DNA of 64,000 nucleotides from an uncultured Pseudohongiella sp. (lineage in GTDB: Bacteria > Pseudomonadota > Gammaproteobacteria > Pseudomonadales > Pseudohongiellaceae). Positions 52,501 to 60,966 of this stretch are shown here, piece after piece. The DNA lies in assembly GCA_951812715.1 (NCBI GenBank), contig OX638323.1:1712577-1776576 (forward strand), given 5' to 3'. Numbering within the stretch: position 1 is the first letter of the stretch; each line of letters begins with the position of its first letter. The notes beneath the pieces are model-generated. The model saw only the letters and a program-made list of their open reading frames with translations. It made no database searches and was not told the DNA's origin. The position numbers and the translations under genes were made by a program.

Positions 52501-53922
52501 CTACGATCGCGCGGCGTTCAGTTCCCGCAACAACTTCTCGTGAATGCCGCCGAAGCCGCCGTTGCTCATGATGACGATGTGGTCGCCGGATTCGGAGTGT
52601 TCGGCGAGGAAGGCAACGATGGCGTCGACACTTTCAAACATATGCGAAGGTGGCGCCGCGGCCGCGGTGAGAGCGGCGCAATCAAGGCCGCAATTTTCCG
52701 GCTGGAACCATACCACCTGATCGGCCTGTTCTACCGACGCGGCCAGCGTATGCTGATGCACGCCGGCTTTCATCGTATTTGAACGCGGTTCGATCACGGC
52801 GACGATCCTGCCCTTACCGTCCAGTTTCGCGGCCAGACCTCGCAAGGTGGTGGCGATTGCCGTGGGGTGATGCGCGAAGTCGTCGTATACGTTGACGCCG
52901 CGGGCAGTGCCGCGCAACTCCAGCCGCCGTTTCACGCCGCGGAAATGCCCCAGCGCTGCCGCCGCCGTCGCCGCCCGCACTCCCGCGTGTTCGGCTGCGA
53001 CGATGGCGGCCGCGGCGTTCCTGACGTTGTGCAGTCCGGTTTGATCCCAGGAAACCGCCGCCAGGACGGGCTCCCCTGCTCCGGCCCGATGTTTTTCCAG
53101 TTCGAACTCGCTGCCGTCCGCAGCCCGTGACCGGATATTCCAGAAAACTCCGTTCTCGCCGGCCAGGCGTTCGCATTCCGAGGTGTCCAGTTCCATGCCA
53201 ATGCGTTGCACCGGCGTCCAGCAGCCCTGTGCCAGAACTTCGTCGAGCGCTTGCTCATCGACCGGCATGACGATGCGACCATTGCCCGGCAAAACCCGCA
53301 GCAGATGATGAAACTGGCGCTGTATCGCCGCCAGGTCCTCAAACAGGTCGGCGTGATCGAATTCGAGGTTGTTGAGTATGGTGGTGCGCGGCGCGTAGTG
53401 GATGAATTTCGAGCGCTTGTCGCAGAAGGCGCTGTCGTATTCGTCGGCTTCGACTACAAAGAACGGTGTCTCGCCCAGGCGCGCCGAAACGGGAAAGTTG
53501 TTGGTGACACCGCCGATCAGAAAGCCCGGTCGCAGTCCGGCGTATTCCAGAATCCAGGCCAGCATCGCGCTCGTGCTGGTCTTGCCGTGCGTGCCGGCGA
53601 CTCCGAGCACCCATTTGTCCCGCAACACATGTTGCGCCAGCCATTGCGGCCCCGACATGTAAGGCGTACCCTCCTCCAGCGCGCGTTCCAGCACGGCATT
53701 GCCGCGGGAAATGGTATTACCCACCAGCACCAGTTCGGGCCGCGCATCGAGATGCCCGGGAAGATAGCCTTCGAGCACCTCGATGCCATTGTCTTCGAGT
53801 TGGGTGCTCATCGGCGGATACGTGTTGGCGTCGCAGCCGCTGACGCGATGACCGAGTTCCCTGGCAAGCAGCGCGAGGCTGCCCATGAAGGTGCCGCAGA
53901 TGCCGATGATGTGCAGATGCAT
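52501..53922 (-). CDS. mpl: UDP-MurNAc:L-Ala-gamma-D-Glu-meso-Dap ligase (murein peptide recycling)
   Basis: Mpl rejoins the tripeptide L-Ala-gamma-D-Glu-meso-Dap, recovered from turned-over peptidoglycan, to UDP-MurNAc. The 473-residue protein has the Mur-ligase ATP loop GVAGTHGKTSTSAMLAW. It begins HLHIIGICGTFMGSLALLARELGH as in known Mpl, and shows LNNLEFDHADLFEDLAAI and HHPTAIATTLRG in the central and C-terminal domains. The ATG at 53922 is preferred to the longer ORF from 53976, whose first 18 codons lie in the duplicated leader. The leader is duplicated upstream around a TA island. Confidence 0.92.
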   Translation of the reverse strand: MHLHIIGICGTFMGSLALLARELGHRVSGCDANTYPPMSTQLEDNGIEVLEGYLPGHLDARPELVLVGNTISRGNAVLERALEEGTPYMSGPQWLAQHVLRDKWVLGVAGTHGKTSTSAMLAWILEYAGLRPGFLIGGVTNNFPVSARLGETPFFVVEADEYDSAFCDKRSKFIHYAPRTTILNNLEFDHADLFEDLAAIQRQFHHLLRVLPGNGRIVMPVDEQALDEVLAQGCWTPVQRIGMELDTSECERLAGENGVFWNIRSRAADGSEFELEKHRAGAGEPVLAAVSWDQTGLHNVRNAAAAIVAAEHAGVRAATAAAALGHFRGVKRRLELRGTARGVNVYDDFAHHPTAIATTLRGLAAKLDGKGRIVAVIEPRSNTMKAGVHQHTLAASVEQADQVVWFQPENCGLDCAALTAAAAPPSHMFESVDAIVAFLAEHSESGDHIVIMSNGGFGGIHEKLLRELNAARS

Positions 53923-53930
53923 GTATTGCT

Positions 53931-53974
53931 TGTTGCTTACTTGATTCAACGCGCCGTGGCGTGTCTTATAGCAC
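53931..53974 (+). repeat. 44-bp direct repeat, copy 1 (mpl leader)
   Basis: TGTTGCTTACTTGATTCAAC through GTGTCTTATAGCAC, directly upstream of the mpl start. Matches 55015-55058 in 41 of 44 positions. A further 17-bp piece, CTTATAGCACAAATCCG (53965-53981), recurs perfectly at 55954-55970. Confidence 0.88.
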
Positions 53975-54004
53975 AAATCCGATTGGTCGATTTGGCTATG
54001 TGCA

Positions 54005-54331
54005 TTACCGGGGGGCTGTCCTTGTCCGCTCCAGCATTTCGGACACTTCAGTAGTCAAAAACTGTTTGAACTTGGGTTTCATTAGCGTTCGTTCCGCCAC
54101 TTCCTGTGGGATGAAACGCGAAATTTCACGCTGAAAGACACTCCCCTGGATAATTTCCGGCAAGCGTTCCAGCATCTGCGTGAGTTTATCCCGGTAGTTA
54201 TCGATGCGATAGTCACGAACCTTGTTCCGCACCCAGTCCGTTCGCGGCGCGGCCCCTTGCTGTTTGAGCCAACGCAAATCCCAGATATCGCGGTTGCGTA
54301 GGTATCCGGTCGTGTTCACAAGTGAAACCAA
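54005..54331 (-). pseudogene. AbiEii-type toxin, C-terminal remnant
   Basis: About 108 codons read YLRNRDIWDLRWLKQQGAAP, then RTDWVRNKVRDYRIDNYRDKL, the C-terminal half of AbiEii/AbiGii nucleotidyltransferase-like toxins (type IV TA, abortive infection). The N-terminal catalytic part with the GS and DxD motifs is missing, so this is a remnant. Similarity continues upstream of the TTG at 54331 for about ten codons. Next to it, on the same strand, is the partner AbiEi. A deletion at the gene junction has probably removed the N-terminal part. Confidence 0.65.
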
Positions 54332-54417
54332 CTCGTCTGTAGATCGGGTTACCCATGAGCGGCCAACTCCTCCACATTGACCAGGTGGGTGTTTCTGCCT
54401 ACTCTTTTCAGGTCGCG

Positions 54418-54888
54418 TCAGGCAGTTGCCGGCGTGGCCAGTTTCAGGGGTCTGCCGACATCGCGAATGCCGGACAGGATATCGCCGGGACGCCGTTTCG
54501 TGTGGGTAAACTCGATAACGCCGAACGGCGTGGGGTACTCACCGCGACGGCCCGTGGTCATAACCGTCAGCCGGTCCACCGGAATCTGGGAGATCGCACC
54601 GTATTCACTCAAGGCGGATTCCAGGCTGACGTAATTGTATTCGCCCCGGCGCAATGCTCTGGCAATTTGTTCGATGCTGTCGCCGCTCCGAGTTTGGCTC
54701 AGAGCGTAAAAATAAACGCCGCGCACCGGACGTCGCAGGATTTCCTGCGCCACCAGACGCTGCAGGCCAGCCTTGAAAGCACGAGGGCTGTCATCGTGAA
54801 AGATTTTGGCCAAGTCCGCTGTAGTGAAGAATTGGCGGCCCTTCTTGTCCCAATTACCTAGCCGTTTTAGCGCAGTCAAGCTTTTCAT
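54418..54888 (-). CDS. AbiEi-type antitoxin-like protein, C-terminus shortened
   Basis: The 156-residue protein has an N-terminal winged-helix-like domain (FFTTADLAKIFHDDSPRAFK, LQRLVAQEILRRPVRGVYFY) and the AbiEi linker (YNYVSLESALSEYGAISQIPVDRLTVMTTGRRGEYPTPFGVIEF). Antitoxins of type IV systems antagonise AbiEii without binding it directly. Relatives continue past LKLATPATA into a further C-terminal helix region; here a stop follows immediately, so the end is truncated next to the deleted toxin gene. It may still repress its promoter. Confidence 0.65.
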   Translation of the reverse strand: MKSLTALKRLGNWDKKGRQFFTTADLAKIFHDDSPRAFKAGLQRLVAQEILRRPVRGVYFYALSQTRSGDSIEQIARALRRGEYNYVSLESALSEYGAISQIPVDRLTVMTTGRRGEYPTPFGVIEFTHTKRRPGDILSGIRDVGRPLKLATPATA

Positions 54889-55014
54889 TGATTAAGTATA
54901 CTTTAAGAACACTTTTATACGTCTTTTATGTACACTTAATTTACGCCTGCGGCACGAGAACATCAAGAACTCATGGCTGCAAGATACCGGCGGATGCAGA
55001 ATTATGAAGTGGCT

Positions 55015-55058
55015 TGCTGCTTACTTGATTCAACGCGCCATGGCGTGTCTCATAGCAC
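55015..55058 (+). repeat. 44-bp direct repeat, copy 2
   Basis: TGCTGCTTACTTGATTCAAC through GTGTCTCATAGCAC, matching the mpl leader at 53931-53974 with three substitutions. Together they bracket the AbiE remnant (about 1.04 kb). Confidence 0.88.
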
Positions 55059-55177
55059 TTATTCCAATTAGTTCCTGTCCGTAAAAGCCGAAGTTCCCCG
55101 CCTGCCTTGCTCCAATGCCAGCGCTGCCTGTCTCACACCCATGTTGACTTGCAATTTAAATGGCATAATAATCCTCT

Positions 55178-55195
55178 TTTAATTGGTTGATTAAA
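55178..55195 (+). promoter_or_regulatory. AT-rich inverted repeat before the RelBE-like operon
   Basis: TTTAAT (55178-55183) and ATTAAA (55190-55195) form an inverted repeat with a 6-bp spacer, 11 bp before the antitoxin ATG at 55206. It may serve as an autoregulatory operator. Support is positional. Confidence 0.35.
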
Positions 55196-55205
55196 TGGTC
55201 CTTTC

Positions 55206-55460
55206 ATGAAAACGATACATCCAATCCTTGCCGAGGCGAGCGCCGGGATTTCTGCGTTGAAGAAGAATCCGATGGCCGTCATCGAGCACGCTGAGGGGTC
55301 GCCGGTAGCGATCCTGAATCGTAATCGGCCGGTCTTTTATGCGGTTCCCGCAGCGGCATGGGAAGCCATGCTCGACAAGATTGAGGATCTGGAGCTCGCG
55401 GCGCTGGTGCGCGAACGCGACGGCGAGGCCGAAATAGAAGTCGATATCAATGAGCTATAG
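55206..55460 (+). CDS. Phd/RelB (StbD)-type antitoxin
   Basis: The 84-residue protein reads ILAEASAGISALKKNPMAVIEHAEGSPVAILNRNRPVFYAVPAAAWEAM, matching the YefM/StbD antitoxin fold, followed by an acidic C-terminal tail. The antitoxin stop lies 11 bp inside the toxin gene. It forms a complete RelBE-type module with the downstream gene; both are intact. It is located in the same insertion as the AbiE remnant. Confidence 0.84.
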   Translation: MKTIHPILAEASAGISALKKNPMAVIEHAEGSPVAILNRNRPVFYAVPAAAWEAMLDKIEDLELAALVRERDGEAEIEVDINEL

Positions 55461-55734
55461 GCTGATCTTCCTGACGAGTGCAATGCGTGAGTGGAAGAAG
55501 CTCGACCCGGATATCCGAAAGCAGTTCAAGAATAAGCTGGCGGATCGTCTGATAAACCCACAAGTCGAGCGGGATCGTTTGAGCACCATGAAGCATTGCT
55601 ACAAGATCAAGCTTCGCAGCGCGGGGTATCGGCTCGTCTACCACGTTCGCGAAAAGGATATCGTCATCGCGGTTGTTGCTGTCGGTAAGCGAAAGCGCGA
55701 TGCCCTCTACCAGATAGCGGCCAGGAGAGTTTAA
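55450..55734 (+). CDS. RelE/ParE-superfamily toxin (StbE-like)
   Basis: The 94-residue protein has MREWKKLDPDIRKQFKNKLADRL, YKIKLRSAGYRLVYHVREKDIVIAVVAVGKRKRDALY, the basic fold of RelE/StbE toxins that cleave mRNA at the ribosome. The catalytic-type residues of this group (Lys, Arg, Tyr around LRSAGYRLVYHV) are present. ATG overlaps the antitoxin end by 11 bp, giving coupled expression. Length is normal. Confidence 0.86.
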   Translation: MSYRLIFLTSAMREWKKLDPDIRKQFKNKLADRLINPQVERDRLSTMKHCYKIKLRSAGYRLVYHVREKDIVIAVVAVGKRKRDALYQIAARRV

Positions 55735-55761
55735 GTTCGGAGTGACGCAGGCTCTGGTAAG

Positions 55762-55803
55762 CGGTACTGCCGTTATGTTGAGCTCAACATAACGGCAGTA
55801 CCG
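55762..55803. repeat. 42-bp perfect palindrome
   Basis: The left arm CGGTACTGCCGTTATGTTGAG is followed at once by its exact reverse complement, with no loop, giving two 21-base arms. It lies 27 bp after the RelE-like gene. It could form a cruciform or a strong RNA hairpin. No neighbouring T-run makes a classical terminator, and no transposase is attached. Confidence 0.95.
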
Positions 55804-55991
55804 AACGCGAACGCCGTTCGTGCGATTCCCTACGCTTGAATTGTATTTAATCCGCTGGCAATTTGCTTACCAAATTGAATTTGAGTCACGTTGTCATGCG
55901 ACAACCCTTTAAATATTAGTAGGTTACGTTAACATGGGCTGGAGATGTCGTAGCTTATAGCACAAATCCGCAGCGGCTTTATCGGAATGCC

Positions 55992-56489
55992 ATGGTGGAA
56001 CCAACAGATTTTCCCGCGTACTCGATTGCCTTGTACGGCCGCGAGAACGTGGAAGAAAATTGCCTGATATTGCAGGACCGGTATGGTCTCGATGTCAACG
56101 TGGTGCTTTTCTGCTTCTGGTTTGCCGCGCATCATGGGGAGATCGGTGAGGAATTGTGGCGGCGGATCGACGGGATTTCAAGGCAATGGCAAGACGGCCT
56201 GGTCCGGCCCCTGCGCGAGGCGCGCCGCTGGCTGAAAGAGCCGGGATTCGCAACCAATCAGGAACAGCAGGATCTGCGCGAAAGAATCAAGACTGATGAA
56301 ATCGCCGCGGAGTTATTGCAGCAGCGCATGATGCAGGAAGCCTGCGCGGACTTCGAAGCCGGCGCGCCGGCCGAAGCCGCCGAGGCCGCCCGGCGCAATG
56401 CCGAGGCGCTGCTTCGGCGCCGCGGCATTGCGCTTGACGGAGAAATCCGGGAATTGCTGACGGCGATCTCCAGCGCCGCTTTCTCCTGA
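55992..56489 (+). CDS. TIGR02444/DUF2390 family protein
   Basis: The 165-residue, mostly helical protein has FPAYSIALYGRENVEENCLILQDRYGLDVNVVLFCFWFA, matching the TIGR02444 group common in gammaproteobacteria and without known function. The middle block WQDGLVRPLREARRWLKE is the usual second element. It is divergent from mpl in the ancestral arrangement; the TA island now separates them by 2 kb. It converges with the M20 peptidase gene (3-bp gap). Confidence 0.84.
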   Translation: MVEPTDFPAYSIALYGRENVEENCLILQDRYGLDVNVVLFCFWFAAHHGEIGEELWRRIDGISRQWQDGLVRPLREARRWLKEPGFATNQEQQDLRERIKTDEIAAELLQQRMMQEACADFEAGAPAEAAEAARRNAEALLRRRGIALDGEIRELLTAISSAAFS

Positions 56490-56492
56490 CTC

Positions 56493-57887
56493 CTATTGGG
56501 CCGCCAGTTCGATCACCACGTCATAGTGGAAACGCACGAAGCGGTGCAGCTCGCTGATCAGGATTCGCTCCTGGTCGCTATGGGCGCCGAATCCGAGGGC
56601 TGCGTCTTCGCGGTCGATGGCCGGACCGATGCCATAGCACTGGATGCCGGCGGCGCGCAGATAGGCCATGTCGGTGGCGCCGGTGCTCATGGTCGGCAAG
56701 GTGATGACGCCGTAGTGCTCGCGAGTATGGTTTTCGATGGCGCGAAACGCGTCGGTATCGAGACTGCTTTCACCACGCGGACGGGTGTTGCGCGCGCCGA
56801 GGCTGACTTCCACCGCGGGATCGTCGACCACGCCGCGAATCTCTTCGAGGAACGAAACGATGTCCTCGTCCGGCAGCGCGCGGAAATCGACGCTGGCGCG
56901 GGACTCCGAGGGAATCACATTGATGCGGTAGCCGGCATCGAAAATATTCGGCGACAGCGAAGACCGCAACATGGAAGCGTGGCGCGGCTCGTTCGCCAGA
57001 AAGTACTCGTCCGACTCGCTGGCGCGACCTGGATCGAGCACGTTCAAATAGCGCTCGGCGGCATCACTCGGAGAAATCGACGCCAGCCGCTCGAAATACG
57101 CGGCAGTAGTTTCGTTGAGGCGGACCGGCGTGCGCCAGTCAGCGATCGCCGATACCGCTCTGGCCAGCCGCACAACAGAATTCGTCTGCAAGGGAACCGA
57201 GCCATGGCCCGCTACGCCAGTGGCGACGAGTTCAACCCGATACGGAATCTTCTCCACGGTTTGCACGCCGGAATATTGCACTTCGCGGTTCACGCGAGCC
57301 ACCGAGCCGCCTTCGGCCAGGCAGAATTCTGAGTCGATCTTGTCGAAATGCTCGTTGACCATGAATTCGATGCCGTACTCGGTGGCGCCTTCCTCGCCGG
57401 ACTCGGCGAGATAGATCACGTCCCGGGCCAACGGCACGTCGAGCCGCTTGAGCAGCAGCATGATCATCAGGCCCGCCGCGACATTGTCCTTGTCGTCGAC
57501 GGCGCCCCGCCCGTAGACATAGCCGCCGTCGACCGTCGCGCTGAAGGGCGGAAAGATCCATTTCTCCGGGTCGACATTGACCACGTCGGTATGCGCCATG
57601 ATCAGCAGCGGCTCCTTGCTGTCATCGCCATCGAGCCGGGCAATCACATTGGGACGCTCGGGATCGTTCCAGAGCATTTCCGCCGATATGCCTTCCGCCT
57701 CGAGCACGTCGTACAGGTATTCAGCGGCCGGCAATTCCCGCCCGGGCGGATCGCTGGTATCGAATTGCAGCAGGGCGCGGAAATGGCGCAGCGTCTCTTC
57801 TTCGACTTCGGACCAGTTCGGTTCGCCGACCTGGGCAAGGGCCGGCCCACCAAAAAGCATCAATGACAGCAGGATAATTCGATACAT
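56493..57887 (-). CDS. Secreted M20-family metallopeptidase/amidohydrolase
   Basis: The 464-residue protein has a signal peptide (IILLSLMLFGGPALAQ). The M20 zinc residues are visible: His in LLIMAHTDVVNVDPEKW, Asp in GRGAVDDKDNVA, the catalytic Glu and ligand in AESGEEGATEYG, and a final His in GFGAHSDQERI. The dimerisation domain occupies about residues 190-350. Members cleave peptides, acylated amino acids or dipeptides. Being exported is less usual and suggests a role in periplasmic nutrient processing. The neighbouring gene is an NHL propeller protein on the same strand. Confidence 0.88.
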   Translation of the reverse strand: MYRIILLSLMLFGGPALAQVGEPNWSEVEEETLRHFRALLQFDTSDPPGRELPAAEYLYDVLEAEGISAEMLWNDPERPNVIARLDGDDSKEPLLIMAHTDVVNVDPEKWIFPPFSATVDGGYVYGRGAVDDKDNVAAGLMIMLLLKRLDVPLARDVIYLAESGEEGATEYGIEFMVNEHFDKIDSEFCLAEGGSVARVNREVQYSGVQTVEKIPYRVELVATGVAGHGSVPLQTNSVVRLARAVSAIADWRTPVRLNETTAAYFERLASISPSDAAERYLNVLDPGRASESDEYFLANEPRHASMLRSSLSPNIFDAGYRINVIPSESRASVDFRALPDEDIVSFLEEIRGVVDDPAVEVSLGARNTRPRGESSLDTDAFRAIENHTREHYGVITLPTMSTGATDMAYLRAAGIQCYGIGPAIDREDAALGFGAHSDQERILISELHRFVRFHYDVVIELAAQ

Positions 57888-57967
57888 CGGTTTTCTCCGG
57901 AAACGTGCCCGGCCGGATAGCGTTTCGCTGTCCGGCCAGGCAATTGATATGGGTGAGATTTGCGGAA

Positions 57968-59053
57968 TCAGTCTTCTCTAACGTACTTGACGAGCTGCCT
58001 TGGTCCGACTTCGGCGCCGTAAACATTGCCGTGCATGTCGGCGGCCACGCCTTCCGCGGCGCTGGTGCCGCCGGGATTCTGGTCGGGATCGGGTATGAAG
58101 CTGAACACGTGGCCGGTTACCGCGCTGCCGATGCGGATGCCGCGCCGCCAGCCCGGATTGGAAGTCGCGCTCGACTCCGAATCGGCTGCGTACAGAACAT
58201 CGTTGGCATCGATATAGATGCCGCTCAAGCGGCCGAACTGACGCCACTCGTCGATGAAAGTACCGTCCTGTTCGAAAATCTGAATGCGCACATTGCCGCG
58301 GTCGGCGACGAAAAGCCTGCCGCGGGAGTCGAACGCCAGGCTGTGCGGCGTGCGGAACTCACCGGGAGCGGTGCCGATATGGCCCCAGCTTTCGATGAAA
58401 TTGCCCTCGGCGTCAAACTTGGCGATCCGCGCCACGGTCGAAAGATCCGCATTGGCGCCCTGGCCGCCGTGGCCGTCGCCGACGTAGATATTGCCGTCCT
58501 GGTCGGTGATCACGTCATTGGGCGAGTTCAGCAGCGGGCCGGTGCCGTCGCCGGCCACCCCTGGAGTGCCGAGTATCATCAGCACTTCACCCTCGGGGCT
58601 GAACTTGTAGACCGAATGACCCTTGCCGGCGGCGTCGGGATTCTCGGCGAGTTCGGTAGCGTTCGCCGCGCGCGCGTCGGTGATCCAGACATTGCCGTCG
58701 CTGTCCACATGAATGCCATGGGGCCAGATGATCAAGCCGCCGCCGAAAGAGGTGACGACATTACCTTCCGGATCGTACTTGATCACCGGATCGACGTCGG
58801 ACAGCGCGCAACTGTTGGATGCGCAGCGCTCAGCCACCCAGATAGACTCGCCGTCGATGTCGATGTCGACGGCGCTGGTCGAACCCCATTCGCGGCCATC
58901 GGGCAATTCGAAATAGTCGTTGATGGTCGTGTACGGATTGGGGTGGTTGTTGGTCGGCGTCATGACCTTCTGGGCGCCGGCGATGCCTGATGCGGTCAGC
59001 AGCGCCGCGGCCAGGGCCATGGTAATCACTCTGTTGCAGGTCGAATGAATCAT
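57968..59053 (-). CDS. Secreted NHL-repeat beta-propeller protein
   Basis: The 361-residue protein has a signal peptide (MALAAALLTASGIAGAQ). A series of NHL-type blades follows: VDPVIKYDPEGNVVTSFG, WPHGIHVDSDGNVWITDARA, HSVYKFSPEGEVLMILG, NSPNDVITDQDGNIYVGDGHG, RTPHSLAFDSRGRLFVADRGN and LSGIYIDANDVLYAADSE. These six-bladed propellers occur in peptidylglycine-lyase-like and regulatory proteins; here the enzymatic residues were not pinned down. The segment after the last blade is short. It is monocistronic and precedes the M20 peptidase gene by 80 bp. Confidence 0.82.
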   Translation of the reverse strand: MIHSTCNRVITMALAAALLTASGIAGAQKVMTPTNNHPNPYTTINDYFELPDGREWGSTSAVDIDIDGESIWVAERCASNSCALSDVDPVIKYDPEGNVVTSFGGGLIIWPHGIHVDSDGNVWITDARAANATELAENPDAAGKGHSVYKFSPEGEVLMILGTPGVAGDGTGPLLNSPNDVITDQDGNIYVGDGHGGQGANADLSTVARIAKFDAEGNFIESWGHIGTAPGEFRTPHSLAFDSRGRLFVADRGNVRIQIFEQDGTFIDEWRQFGRLSGIYIDANDVLYAADSESSATSNPGWRRGIRIGSAVTGHVFSFIPDPDQNPGGTSAAEGVAADMHGNVYGAEVGPRQLVKYVRED

Positions 59054-59203
59054 GATCGGCCTCCTTTGAGAAACGGTCGAGGTTACGGATCTTGGCTGTT
59101 GTTAGTCAACGGAAGCATAAAAGCAGCGCGGATAGTTGTCCATATGGGCGGCGATTCCCCGACTTCAGCGTACAGGCGCGTTTTGCTGGTCCTGGATTGG
59201 ATT

Positions 59204-59385
59204 GTTCATGCCATCCCTGGCGCGACGCTCGTCTTCGATTCGCCCCGGTCTTTCCGGTCCAGCCGCCGGGCATAGCCCGGCGTCGCTCAGGCTAAGCACG
59301 AAGCTGCACTGGCCTTCGCCCTTGGCAAGCCATTCGGAACGCGGAGAGCTCTTTTTTGTCGGCCTCGCCGATCATGCCTCACCCT
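59204..59385 (+). repeat. Dispersed intergenic element, copy D
   Basis: It begins TTCATGCCATCCCTGGCGCG and ends GCCGATCATGCCTCACCCT. Shared blocks with copies A-C: CCGGTCCAGCCGC, CCTTGGCAAGCCATTCGG and TTGTCGGCCTCGCCGA. The TCA at 59372-59374 inside the element is the stop codon of ubiX. The flanking part of this 318-bp intergenic region (59054-59203) holds nothing recognisable. Confidence 0.8.
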
Positions 59386-59941
59386 GCCGAGTCCAGCGCT
59401 TGACTAGGCCGCTCTCGATCCCGAACAGATCCAGGATCCGGCCCACATGATGATCGACAAGTTCATCCACCGATCGCGGCCGGATGTAATGCGCGGGCAT
59501 CGGCGGCGCCAGCACGGCGCCGAGGCGGGCGGCCTTGAGCATGATTTCGCAATGGCCGGCGTGCAGCGGCGTTTCCCGCGGCAAAAGTACGAGGCGGCGG
59601 CATTCCTTGAGCGTGACATCGGCGGCCCGGCTAATAAGCGAGCCGGAATGGCAATTGGCGATGGAAGAAAGTGTGCGGATTGAACAGGGAGCGATGATCA
59701 TGCCGTCAGTGCGGAATGAACCGCTGGCAATGCTCGCCGCGATATCCTTGTTGGAATGGTGCTGGTCGGCCAGGGCCTTGACCTCGTCAAAGCCGTAGTC
59801 CGTCTCCAGCGAGAGATTGAGTCTGGCGGCGTCGGTCGCCACCAGATGAGTTTCGACTTCGGGAAGTTCGCGCAATACCTGCAACAGGCGCACGCCATAG
59901 ACCACGCCACTCGCGCCCGACATGCCGATGATGATTCGCAT
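59372..59941 (-). CDS. ubiX: Flavin prenyltransferase
   Basis: UbiX attaches a dimethylallyl unit to FMN, making the prenylated flavin used by UbiD decarboxylase in ubiquinone synthesis. The 189-residue protein has GMSGASGVVYGVRLLQ (FMN phosphate site), the block SFRTDGMIIAPCSIRTLSSIANCHSGSLI, and RRLVLLPRETPLH. The ORF is open ten codons upstream, but MRIIIGMSGASG is the family start, so the ATG at 59941 was used. The stop lies within dispersed element copy D. Confidence 0.93.
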   Translation of the reverse strand: MRIIIGMSGASGVVYGVRLLQVLRELPEVETHLVATDAARLNLSLETDYGFDEVKALADQHHSNKDIAASIASGSFRTDGMIIAPCSIRTLSSIANCHSGSLISRAADVTLKECRRLVLLPRETPLHAGHCEIMLKAARLGAVLAPPMPAHYIRPRSVDELVDHHVGRILDLFGIESGLVKRWTRQGEA

Positions 59942-60057
59942 TGCCCGCTTCCCGCTCCGGAAAAGCGGCATTTTTGCACCGCCCGCCTATACTGGCAAGC
60001 GGGGAGCATCAGGATTTGGATCTTCCGGTACTTGAATGTAATAAGCTGGCAGAATAA

Positions 60058-60078
60058 ACTAAGTCATATAGACTAAGT
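60058..60078 (+). promoter_or_regulatory. Direct repeats upstream of a TA operon (candidate operator)
   Basis: ACTAAGT occurs at 60058-60064 and 60072-60078, with GTCATATAGAC between them. This lies 13 bp before the antitoxin ATG at 60092 and is likely an autoregulatory site. Confidence 0.42.
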
Positions 60079-60091
60079 TCAAAAGCAGAAC

Positions 60092-60337
60092 ATGCGTACA
60101 TACAACATGCACGAAGCAAAAACGCATTTGTCGAAACTGGTTGCCCAGGCCGCCGATGGAGAGCCGTTCATCATCGCGCGCTCGGGCAAACCGGTCGTCA
60201 AGGTCATGGCGCTGGACGCTCCAGCGGCTGATGCGGTGCAGCGGCTTGGATTCATGGCCGGCGAAATCAAGACGCCGGAAGACTTCAACCGCATGGGCGC
60301 GAGCGAGATCGAAAACTCGTTCGCAGGTGATAAATGA
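60092..60337 (+). CDS. Phd/YefM-type antitoxin
   Basis: The 81-residue protein reads MRTYNMHEAKTHLSKLVAQAADGEPFIIARSGKPVVKVMALD, the standard Phd/YefM N-terminal DNA-binding domain. A short toxin-binding tail (FMAGEIKTPEDFNRMGASEI) follows. The stop overlaps the toxin gene by 4 bp. It is distinct from the antitoxins at 50220 and 55206. Confidence 0.88.
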   Translation: MRTYNMHEAKTHLSKLVAQAADGEPFIIARSGKPVVKVMALDAPAADAVQRLGFMAGEIKTPEDFNRMGASEIENSFAGDK

Positions 60338-60720
60338 ACTGTCTGCTCGATACTCAGCTCCTGCTTTGGGCCGCGGGCGATCCGGACCGGCTCGCGAATG
60401 AGGTTCAGTTCCTGCTCCAGGACCCGCAAACACAACCCTACTTCAGCGCCGCCTCTATCTGGGAAGTCGCCATCAAAAATGGGCTTGGGAGACCGGACTT
60501 CCAGGCCGATCCAAGGCTGTTGCGACGCGGTCTGCTTGAGAACGGTTACATCGAACTGCCGGTAATGGGCGCCCACGCCGCCGAGACAGACCTGCTCCCG
60601 CCAATCCACAAGGATCCATTCGACCGCCTGCTGATCGCGCAATCCCGAATCGAAGGACTGAATTTGCTGACTACCGATAAATTGATTGCCCGTTATCCCG
60701 GACCGATCCAACTCTGTTAG
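60334..60720 (+). CDS. PIN-domain toxin (VapC-like)
   Basis: The 128-residue PIN protein has MNCLLDTQLLLWAAGDPDRL (first Asp), SAASIWEVAIKNGLGR (Glu), HKDPFDRLLIAQSRIEGLNLLTTDKLIARY (two further acidic sites). This is the type with an LLDTxxxLW start, as in many VapC partners of Phd-like antitoxins. ATG overlaps the antitoxin stop. Complete and probably active. Confidence 0.9.
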   Translation: MNCLLDTQLLLWAAGDPDRLANEVQFLLQDPQTQPYFSAASIWEVAIKNGLGRPDFQADPRLLRRGLLENGYIELPVMGAHAAETDLLPPIHKDPFDRLLIAQSRIEGLNLLTTDKLIARYPGPIQLC

Positions 60721-60966
60721 CGTTGCCGACGCTTGCATGGGGCCTTGCAAGGTTTCCTGTAAAGCATGTTTTGCAATGAATTCAATGCGTGTTTCGCAAT
60801 TTTCCGTTCCGAAACCACCATCACAGATTCAGGGCTGCCACGGTTTCGGGACACTTAACCGGCAGAATGGCGAGACTTCCGATGCCCTGCTACTATTTCG
60901 CCCGGCTGTCGGACATGTGCCCGCATGGGCGCGTGGAGCGCATCCTCGATCAGGACATTGGAACCC

